The notes under the pieces were generated by a model, which saw nothing but the letters and a program-made list of their open reading frames with translations, made no database searches and was not told the DNA's origin. Positions 9,801 to 16,865 of a DNA stretch of 37,544 bases are shown in pieces. A program made the translations under genes and the position numbers. The stretch comes from Mnemiopsis leidyi (lineage: Eukaryota > Ctenophora > Tentaculata > Lobata > Bolinopsidae), in NCBI GenBank assembly GCA_000226015.1, contig JH152863.1, positions 6,526 to 44,069 on the forward strand, read 5' to 3'. How positions within the stretch are numbered: the stretch's first letter is position 1; the number at the start of each line of letters is the position of its first letter.

Positions 9801-12172
9801 GTAGGCGTGATGTTATAGTTCATTTACAGTTTGTAGGCGTGATGTTATAGTTCATTTACAGTTTGTAGGCGTGGTGATTAAAAGTGTATTGACAATTTTG
9901 TGGGCGAGACTTTTTGTTAAGAATAGAATCTAGTATAAAATCTAATATAATACTCTAACTAAGTCTTATCTCCTGAAAGAACCATAGTTTCCAGAAATAG
10001 TTGCTGAGTGCATAAATGAGGTTGCTCTTTAGTGGGCGTGTATATCATGTGTCTGTCATTTACGAGTCCAACAAAATACGACTATTGAGCAACGCTCCAA
10101 CGTGTCGAAACAAAGTTGCGACTTTGTAACACCTTTTCACGAAACCACGAGGTATAAGATTTCTCGCAATAGCTGGGTAGTTATACAATTGGTATGGCAT
10201 AATTACAAACTCGAGGCTTGGTGGGTATTATAGTGAGATAATAATGGCGTGACTACAAAAATTTAAGAATCTTCTTGAGTAATCTTGGAAATCGTAAAAC
10301 TTACGCACAAACACTGCCGAAAATTAACCTTGCCGAATCCTTACACAAATATTAAACTTTCAGCGAGCTTTGAAATGATGTACTAGCTAATAAAGTTTGC
10401 ACACGCATTTCGCTTTAGGGCAGCCTGTAGTAGGCAATATTCCATACCAATCATGCCAATGTACATTCTACTGCTTATAAATCCTTCTGAGTTTGTCTGT
10501 GTATATTCAGTTTAGACTTGGTGGCATTTACGTAAAACGCTCGTTTCTTCAATAACAATTTTAAAGTAAACGTAGCGTAGTATGCTTCTGCGAATCTTCA
10601 TTTAAAAAAATGTCGCTGGCACGAGATTTAATTGAAGATTATTACGTAGACATCCGTAAATCTATGTAAAACTCAAGGGCAGGGTGCTAGTAGTCACAAT
10701 TGGTGGACTAATTCGACTAGACCGTCCCACTGCAGTACACGTGTGTGTTGAGTTACTCAATAATGAGTTGTACGCAACAACACGCGTCACAGACCACTAG
10801 TTTGCATTGACAGCAGCTGAACTGCAAGGTGTTGCACAATATTGAAACGATTATGAGAGAAACAGAGCGAGGGAGCGAGCTGATAAATCGAACTTCTTAA
10901 AGAACAGGTGTATAGTGGATATCGCAAGTATCGGCACATCACAACTATTAATATTGCGTAGTGAGTGTAACTATATGTGAAGTGGGTGTAACCATATGTG
11001 CTTCATACATAGTAGATTTTTGAAATGGCGGTTATGCAAACAATAAAACTGACACATTTGACATTGGTGATACCAAAATGTTAAGACATAATAATGAGTG
11101 AAAACTGATAAGAATTGGGTAATTTTCACGACAAGAAATAAAGTATTATATCGTGCATAAAAATCAAGATATAACTTTTAACTTACCGAAGGTTATTTTA
11201 AGATTATACGTTCCCGAAACCAATGGCGACCAGAAGTACCCGCCATCTTGAGAGAAAACCACGTGATCATTAGCGGCAACAGCAGCACCTCGCAGACCAG
11301 CCCCCATCTGGAGCAACTACCCTGCCACGAAGACCTCTGTCGGACGAGCTGATCAGCTCCTTTAACACCTCTACATTCTCTTCAAACACGTCAGTGTCGG
11401 AATTCAGCGAACAGGATACACAAAAGTGGAAGGTAAGTGCCCCGTATTTTAGGTAGGCGTAGTCTTCTAGTGTCCCTGTAGAATCTATTCTGCGCTTAAA
11501 CGTTGCTGAACGAGAATTAGTGACCCCTTGTCCAGCGCCAATGCTGCAACCCGAGATTGCAAGGTTGGGATTTAGACTGTAAGCCTTTTTAGCTATTTCC
11601 CGATGGATTGCATCATCGATAATGCCTTCGTGGTCGTCTTCGACGTGGAAGAGAGGAAATGTGATACCAGTCTCTGATGCTCCTATCACTATAACTGTTT
11701 GGAATTGTTCTTTTTCCAAGAAATCAAGTACTGATTTTACTTCAGGAGGCACATTGCCAGCGTCCACCTGAATGTTTTCTCGGAGATCAGGAAAGGCACT
11801 AGTAAGATCGATCCCGTTTGCATTGGTAGTTCCTTTGTTGATATTCGTAAATGCCTGCTGTGAGCCATCAATATTTAAATTGGGAATGATATGAACATTA
11901 TAATTACTAAGCAATGGAACTAATTGAGGATCTCTGTGAATTAAAGCTGCATCTATAAAGCTTGTGCAGACGTTTACTGATGATAGTCTGTTTCCAGCAA
12001 TATTGCAGATAAAACCAACACGGGGTTTAGAGGGACCATTGTTTGAAACAGTCACGTGAGGAATGTCTAGCCCACCCGCTGATTTCCCTATGGATGAGGC
12101 ATTGAATGATCTCATTGAGTTCTGAAACTGTTCAAAGGAACTGAGCTGCATTGGTAGAAGTCCAGTGATGAA
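3411..12172 (-). CDS. CPD: Carboxypeptidase D-like multi-domain metallocarboxypeptidase (incomplete at both ends)
   Basis: Nine exons read leftwards: 12172-11187, 9658-9484, 7141-7044, 6674-6449, 6198-5752, 5505-5289, 5085-4954, 4597-4114, 3894-3411. All junctions are GT-AG and phases match, once a one-base frameshift in the first exon is allowed for. Carboxypeptidase D removes C-terminal Arg/Lys from peptides in the secretory pathway (M14B family). Visible order: an M14-like domain lacking zinc ligands plus transthyretin-like (TTL) domain; a complete active domain with [31 protein letters not shown] and TLELGC, plus TTL domain; a roughly 120-residue linker; a third domain with [16 protein letters not shown] and LHGGS that ends at CDDDR before its catalytic Glu. 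Signal peptide, transmembrane segment and cytoplasmic tail are not seen, so exons are missing at both ends. The 5' exon should lie above 12172, and the 3' exons may lie left of the window. Confidence 0.85.
4114..5085 (-). CDS. CPD: CPD-like exons: inter-domain linker and start of third domain
   Basis: The two exons are 5085-4954 and 4597-4114. They encode the end of the second TTL domain, a low-complexity hinge with EPPEVFEPP, a roughly 120-residue segment rich in beta-forming residues ([14 protein letters not shown] onwards), and then the start of the third peptidase domain at the SHEEM helix, ending KLVGG. Two N-glycosylation sequons, NFT and NET, fit a luminal or extracellular location. 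In well-known CPD proteins the next domain follows the TTL domain almost directly, so the extra segment is unusual. I do not recognise its fold. Confidence 0.75.
4734..4972. repeat. Degenerate minisatellite built from a splice-donor sequence
   Basis: Nine copies of ACTTAC (GTAAGT on the coding strand) occur in 220 bases, most within ACTTACGGGAA or ACTTACGAAAA. The two rightmost copies (4914-4938 and 4948-4972) are a perfect 25-bp repeat, ACTTACGGGAACTTCAACTG onward, with a 34-bp period. The rightmost one contains the true 3' end of the CPD exon and its donor. Copies decay with distance into the intron. Confidence 0.85.
5289..5505 (-). CDS. CPD: CPD-like exon: transthyretin-like domain of the active second peptidase unit
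   Basis: The exon runs from acceptor CTAACCTGCAG to donor GTGAGC and starts in phase with the previous NR codon. It encodes an [16 protein letters not shown] helix-strand, a GAQIHV strand, and the [16 protein letters not shown] segment. That is the standard TTL pattern (G-x-V, then [10 protein letters not shown]) that follows every M14B carboxypeptidase domain. TTL domains are structural beta-sandwich modules. Confidence 0.88.
5752..6674 (-). CDS. CPD: CPD-like exons: catalytically complete carboxypeptidase domain
   Basis: The two exons, 6674-6449 and 6198-5752, together give one full M14B catalytic domain. Zinc ligands are His and Glu of HGNEVVGR and His of LHGGS. The carboxylate-binding Arg is in DLNRNFPD, the substrate Tyr is in MQDYNY, and the catalytic Glu is in TLELGC. 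The second exon ends with the [10 protein letters not shown] helix that precedes the TTL domain. Its donor, AACAG|GTTTTA, is weak but keeps phase. All residues needed for removal of basic C-terminal residues are present. Confidence 0.9.
6997..7056. repeat. Perfect 30-bp tandem duplication spanning a CPD exon-intron junction
   Basis: Two identical 30-bp units lie at 6997-7026 and 7027-7056. Each holds the exon end GATATATTTGAA (KYI in reverse) and the donor GTAAGT. Two further ACTTAC motifs lie just beyond, at about 6972-6987. Confidence 0.92.
7044..7141 (-). CDS. CPD: CPD-like exon: start of the active domain beta-sheet
   Basis: This exon encodes [18 protein letters not shown] followed by [11 protein letters not shown]. 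That is the signature N-terminal strand pair of M14B domains (S-I-G-K-S-V-x-G-R-x-L). Acceptor TTTCAG and donor GTAAGT agree in phase with both neighbours. Confidence 0.88.
7417..7617. repeat. Microsatellite of ACTATTACTAWAAT units
   Basis: About fourteen 14-bp units alternate between ACTATTACTAAAAT and ACTATTACTATAAT without interruption except one short unit near 7545. Confidence 0.95.
8615..8760. repeat. GA-rich minisatellite, core GAGAGGGGAGATTTTA
   Basis: About eight imperfect units of 13-20 bp share the core GGGAGATTTTAGA, flanked by purine-rich sequence. It is intronic with no coding potential. Confidence 0.88.
9484..9658 (-). CDS. CPD: CPD-like exon: domain boundary (end of TTL, start of active domain)
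   Basis: The exon joins the first TTL domain (completing [18 protein letters not shown]) to the N-terminal helix of the active peptidase domain, with [20 protein letters not shown] followed by ITDLY. The H-x-NF-x-M ... YP-x-ITDLY pattern is typical for the first helix of CPD domains. Acceptor ACGCCTACAG and donor ACAG|GTGGGT fit in phase. Confidence 0.85.
9661..9872. repeat. 32-bp minisatellite adjoining a CPD splice acceptor
   Basis: GTAGGCGTG recurs at 9661, 9705, 9737, 9769, 9801, 9833 and 9865, so most units have an exact 32-bp period (GTAGGCGTGATGTTATAGTT and on). The first occurrence is the acceptor of the neighbouring exon itself (CACGCCTACAG on the minus strand). Confidence 0.93.
9873..11186. 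other. CPD-like intron, no gene seen
   Basis: This intron is AT-rich and lies between the inactive-domain exon and the domain-boundary exon. I see no splice-bounded frame that resembles a protein and no clear transposon. Confidence 0.5.
11187..12172 (-). CDS. CPD: CPD-like exon: catalytically dead carboxypeptidase domain plus TTL, with a frameshift
   Basis: The acceptor ATTATTTTCAG and donor TTCG|GTAAGT bound a 986-base exon. It encodes an M14B-like domain with [29 protein letters not shown] and [14 protein letters not shown]. The zinc motif HGNE is replaced by AGNR, the LHGGS His is gone (IGASETG), and the catalytic Glu position reads LTFHFCVSC, so it cannot be a working peptidase. In vertebrate CPD the last domain is the dead one; here it is the first visible one. 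The frame ends early at [12 protein letters not shown]. Removing one C from the CCCCC run at 11301-11305 restores a normal TTL domain ([15 protein letters not shown], then SQDGGYFW) that splices in phase to the next exon. The extra base is either an assembly error or a real lesion. Confidence 0.82.
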
Positions 12173-13488
12173 CTGAAAATAATTATTGAATTATTATATA
12201 CTATTTTGTCAAAATCTCAACATGGAAGACTAGAAATTCAAAATAATACCTAGAAACTTGTAAAATATAATGCCGTTCTGCCAGTATTAAAAATATGAAA
12301 TCTAAAATTCCTAAAAAATCAATAATGATTAAAAGCAAGCATAATGTTTGTTTTTTGGTTCAACTTTTTATTCATAAGATATCTCAAACCTGGAGAAAGA
12401 TGCAAATTTTTATCATCATAGAGTTGTTCGCTATTACCCTCAGGGCCCTAATACACCTTCTTTTCCCTCATTGCTGACAAAAATGTTGAGTGAGAAAATT
12501 GATCATGTGATTGAGTACACAAGGGTAGAAAAACCTATAGAAAAAAAAGCTTTTCGAATACGAATAATAAAAAAATGTATATTTAACCATCAAATATTAC
12601 AAAATAAAATAACTATTCATTCTATTTTTTATAAAAAAGAGAATTGGTAGGTTAAGACTATTCACTCAACATCATTAGTGGCAAGGGTAAAGAATTTCTG
12701 TTGTCCTGTCCTAAAACATTGTGCCCCACAACATTTGGTCCCAGAGATTTTGCCCCAACTCTAACTCTAACCCTTACCAAGCTGTCTGTTGTGGAGCAGT
12801 ACGCCACTGGGGCAAAATCTCTGGGTTACTTTGTTCTGGGGAGGATTGGGTCTTATCTCTAGATTTGAATATATCAATGGAAGAAACAGATCTTCACTCA
12901 TAAGGTAAACTGTTTCATATTTCAGGTCCACTGTATTCAGGAAATACAAGAATATACAGGAAAATACAAATTAAATTTGTTTTAATGTAAGTCTTGAAAT
13001 AAAATTCTTGTTTTAATTTTTCACAATAGCTACGTCTAGTTATTATCGACTAGCATAGACAACAATTCTGACAAAAGAATCAAGTTTGTATGATCAAGTA
13101 ACATGTAAAGATCTTAATACCTGTACTAAGGACTAGGGTGCAGTAAAGATGGATTTCTTTGATTTATATCATCTTAATTTTATAATGAACAGAATTATAG
13201 AAGTAAACGACTGGTTCCAAATTTCGGATGATATTAAATTTTGATGATATTAAAGGGGTTGATCTCTTGACAACTCTTCGTCAAATCCTCACTGGAAGAC
13301 TACCTTCTTATTGATAAATGTAATTAATTTTTAGTTTTAAAATAGTTTAAAAATTCTAATTCTATCTTTTGAAGTAAAGAAAAGATTCCATAATAGCTAA
13401 TAGGTCAGAAAATAATAAAAGGTTAAAAAAGAGCACCTTCTGGACAAAGATTGACAATAATTTGGACTAAATTTTTCACTAATCATAA
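11814..13488. repeat. Segmental duplication, copy 1 (without SINE)
   Basis: This block aligns with 13706-16079: exon 5' part, acceptor, intron and a foldback element in the same order and orientation. The coding part is almost identical, and the intron differs by scattered substitutions and small indels. Homology ends near 13488, where the sequence runs into an ATA repeat while copy 2 continues differently. Confidence 0.9.
12704..12845. mobile_element. Foldback (MITE-like) element inside duplication copy 1, with shortened right arm
   Basis: The left arm begins TCCTGTCCTAAAACATTGTG and the right arm is its imperfect inverse (TGGGGCAAAATCTCTGGG). A CTAACTCTAACCCTTACC core lies between. The right arm is shorter than in copy 2. 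Confidence 0.6.
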
Positions 13489-13694
13489 TAATAATAATAA
13501 TAATAAATTAATGATGTTTATCCACAGCTTCAAAGAGTAAATAATTTAATATTAAAACACTTATGCACAGCTGTGAGTGAAACCATAAAGAACTGGATGC
13601 TATAATTTTATATTAGTAATATCACTATTAACTGTAATCTATTATATCAAAGTTTTAAAAAAAACTGGGCAAAAAATATAGCAGATGCTCCAGG
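13489..13694. other. Unique AT-rich stretch before the assembly gap
   Basis: This holds an ATA microsatellite and AT-rich sequence that has no counterpart in the other copy of the duplication. No gene is visible. Confidence 0.5.
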
Positions 13695-13705
13695 NNNNNN
13701 NNNNN
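13695..13705. other. Assembly gap (11 N)
   Basis: Eleven Ns separate unrelated AT-rich DNA from the second copy of the exon. The duplicated exon is cut at exactly this point, so its missing part, or a misjoin, lies here. Confidence 0.99.
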
Positions 13706-14064
13706 CCGTTTGCATTGGTAGTTCCTTTGTTGATATTCGTAAATGCCTGCTGTGAGCCATCAATATTTAAATTGGGAATGATATGAACATTGTAATTACT
13801 AAGCAATGGAACTAATTGAGGATCTCTGTGAATTAAAGCTGCATCTATAAAGCTTGTGCAGACGTTTACTGATGATAGTCTGTTTCCAGCAATATTGCAG
13901 ATAAAACCAACACGGGGTTTAGAGGGACCATTGTTTGAAACAGTCACGTGAGGAATGTCTAGCCCACCTGCTGATTTCCCTATGGATGAGGCATTGAATG
14001 ATCTCATTGAGTTCTGAAACTGTTCAAAGGAACTGAGCTGCATTGGCAGAAGTCCAGTGATGAA
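13706..14064 (-). pseudogene. CPD: Second copy of the dead-carboxypeptidase-domain exon, cut by the gap
   Basis: The first 119 codons of the exon are repeated with an intact acceptor (TTCTTTTCAG) and an unbroken frame through NLNIDG to KGTTNAN, where the Ns begin. The protein is identical to the first copy over this length. As assembled it lacks the rest of the exon and a donor. It is either a real partial tandem duplication or the other allele placed in series. I label it pseudogene only because it is truncated here. Confidence 0.6.
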
Positions 14065-14490
14065 CTGAAAAGAATCAATATTGAATTATTGTATGTTGTT
14101 TTGTCAAAATCTCAACGTGGAAAATTAGAAATTCAAAATAAGACCTAGAAACCTGTAAAATATGATGCCGTTCTGCCAGTATTAAAAACATAAAATGTCT
14201 AAGTTGAAGTCTATAATTCCTAAAAAATCAATAATAATTAAAAGCAAGCATAATACTTGTTTTTTGGTTTAACTTTTTATTCATAAGATATCTCAAACCT
14301 GGAGAAAGATGCAAATTTTTATCATCATAGAGTAGTTTGTTATTACCCTCAGGGCCCTAATACACCTTCTTTTCCCTCATTGCTGACAAAAATGTGGAGT
14401 GAGAAAATTGATGATGTGATTGAGTACACAAGGGTAGAAAAACCTATAGAAAAAAAGCTCTTGGAATACGAATAAAAGAAAAATGTATAT

Positions 14491-14864
14491 TAAGCATACA
14501 CCACGCCACCTTCGGAATAGTCACCACCTACTCCAAGGCTGATATTGTGCCGAACACCATGAGCGAATCTGCTTTTACACAGATATACGCTAAACCACAC
14601 AATTACATGTACCTTAGGATTTTAACCTCGGAATTCGGATGTCCAGGTCTTAGTCCAACTTCAGCACATACCTATACAGGTATGGGATACCCGTCATGAT
14701 GATCCACCAAGCATTCTTCCCAAGGTCAGAGACCCTGTACCAATCACAGCTTGGTAGACTGACCGGATCTTGCAAGCAAGAAATCTGATGTATAGAACGT
14801 GCTCGAACCAGCGACCTTCAGATTGCAGGGCCAAGGTGTTATCTAATGAGCCACGACGCCGATC
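14491..14864 (-). mobile_element. tRNA-derived SINE (copy 2) with 11-bp target-site duplication
   Basis: The minus-strand head is GGCGTCGTGGCTCATTAG (A-box-like), followed by GGTTCGAGC, a B box. AAAATGTATAT flanks the element at 14480-14490 and 14865-14875. The other duplication copy has the same sequence once (12572-12582) with no insertion, which fixes the boundaries exactly. The body beyond the head is not tRNA-like. Its head differs from those of the SINEs at 3112 and 35740. Confidence 0.88.
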
Positions 14865-14997
14865 AAAATGTATATCAAACCATCAAATATTACAAATAAC
14901 TATTAACTATTCATTCTATTTTTTATAAAAAAGAAAATTTGTAGGTTAAGACTATTCACTCAACATCATTAGAGAAAAGGGTAAAGAATTTATATTG

Positions 14998-15161
14998 TCC
15001 TGTCCTAAAACATTGTGCCCCACAACATTTGGTCCCAAAGATTTTGCCCCAACTCTAACTCTAAGCCTAACCCTTACCAAGCTGTCTGTTGTGGAGCAGT
15101 ACGTCACTGGGGCAAAATCTCTGGGTTACAATGTTCTGGGGCATGATGTTCTGGGGCAGGA
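14998..15161. mobile_element. Foldback (MITE-like) element inside duplication copy 2
   Basis: Inverted arms of about 54 bp (TCCTGTCCTAAAACATTGTG on the left, the inverse of CTGGGGCAGGA on the right) share roughly 80 percent identity. They enclose a CTAACTCTAAGCCTAACCC core that resembles telomeric repeats. No transposase is encoded. The plus-strand open frame over this element is a by-product of the repeat. Confidence 0.65.
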
Positions 15162-16079
15162 CGTCAGCCACCAATCAAAGGATTGGGTCTTATGTCTAGA
15201 TTTGAATATATCAATTATGGAAGAAACAGATCTCTACTCATAAGGTAAACTGTTTCATATTTCAGGTCCACTGTATTAAAGAAATACAAGAATATACAGG
15301 AAAATACAAATTAAATTTGTTTTAATATACGTCTTGAAATAATATTCTTGTTCCATTTTCACAATAGCTACATGTAGTTATTATCTACTAGCATTGCCAA
15401 CAATTCTGGCAAAAGAATCAAGTTTATATGATCAAATAACATGTAAAGATCTTAATACCTGTACTAAGGACTAGGGTGCAGTAAAGATGGCTTTCTTTGA
15501 TTTAATATCATCTTAATTTTATAATGAACAGAATTATAGAAGTAAACTACTGGTGCCAAATTTAGGATGACATTAAATTTTGGTGGTATTAAAGGGGTTG
15601 ATCTCTTGACCACTCTTCGTCAAATCCTCCCAGGAAGAATACCTTCTTACTAATAAATGTAATAAACTTTTAGTTTTAAAAATTTGTTTCAAAATTTTCT
15701 AATTCTATCTTTTGAAGTAAATCTAAGAAAAGCTTCCATAATAAAGGCAGATTAAGTTGAATGATTTTTCACCGAAATAGACTATTTTAAAGCTATTTCA
15801 AAACTGCTATAAGAATAAATATATTGAGGAGGAAGACTTGAGTAAAGGAGGAACAAAAAGACGAGACTGTTTTTAAAATGTGTTATTTATTTAATTATAG
15901 AGAGTCTCGAAAATGAAAGTTCAGTATTATGAAAGTCTTTCTGGATAGAACTGTGTGTCTCACTCTAAAAACTATTGGAAGTGATTTCGGTCAGAAAAGA
16001 ATAGAAGGTCAAATACTTAAATAGGAGCACTTTCTGGACAAAGATTGACAATAATTTGGACTAAATTATTCACTAATCA

Positions 16080-16865
16080 TGGCAAAAAGCCCCTCTCACC
16101 TTTGATCAGGCGTTATTCTTGCAAACCCCCACACCATAACTCATAATACATAATATGTGAAGGCTTATTTCGCAATGTTTGGAAGACTCCAAAGGTGGAA
16201 ATCATAAACCATGGACACACTATCTCGAAACAAACCAAATAGATGAATGATGGAGAAGCTTTGGATCACGTTAATAAGCAATGAACCGATCAATCAATCA
16301 TATTATATCCGTCATTATGAGTTGATAACAATCATCCGAAAATTGAGTTGCACACACGAAGGTCGCAGATAAAATTTAATGGTAAGTTAGCAAGTTACAA
16401 CTTCGTGAACAACTAGCGCTCGATTTTAAATACGTACGAGTATTGATGTTGTTTCCCTCATGCGCGGCGCGCTTTGCGAAAAGGCTTAAGATTGGACAAA
16501 ATGTTGGATATTATTTATTGATAATATGTAATTATCAATTCAAATTGATTAAATTTAATAAAATTTAATTCTATTCATTTTGAATTTAAAACAGTATTCT
16601 GTAATTTTTACAATAACATTTAAACGAGAGTGACGAATGTGGACCCATAATGAGCATTAATCAAGTAACGCGCGCTCATATTTGACTTTCAGCGCAACCG
16701 AAGGAAATTCAAGTACGAATCGAGCGCTCCAAAATAGCGGTTTGTTTTGCCCAGGCGATCCTACTCCAGGACATGTACTAATATCTTAGTCTGCCATGAT
16801 CGGTTAATTTTCTAGTTTAAAATTTAGTCTCCATATCATATTATATTTTATCTTTTTCTTGAAAA
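16080..16865. other. Region upstream of the FAM120-like gene; probable promoter
   Basis: The CPD-like gene (minus) and the FAM120-like gene (plus) diverge from here, so this may be a shared promoter region. It is AT-rich with a small CpG-containing patch near 16450-16490 (GCGCGGCGCGC). I found neither a TATA box at a convincing position nor a carboxypeptidase first exon with a signal peptide. Confidence 0.35.

Larger units (their letters stand above)
13706..16079. repeat. Segmental duplication, copy 2 (with SINE and extra 250 bp)
   Basis: This block aligns to 11814-13488 but is longer by a 374-bp SINE insertion plus one target-site copy (14491-14875) and by about 250 bases near 15740-15985 that copy 1 lacks. 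The last shared stretch is the TTGACAATAATTTGGACTAA segment near 16040-16070. Confidence 0.9.

Noticed and set aside
14995-15243. 82-codon plus-strand open frame
   Set aside because: It is generated by the foldback element and its repeated TGGGGCA/TGCCCCA arms, with no family similarity.
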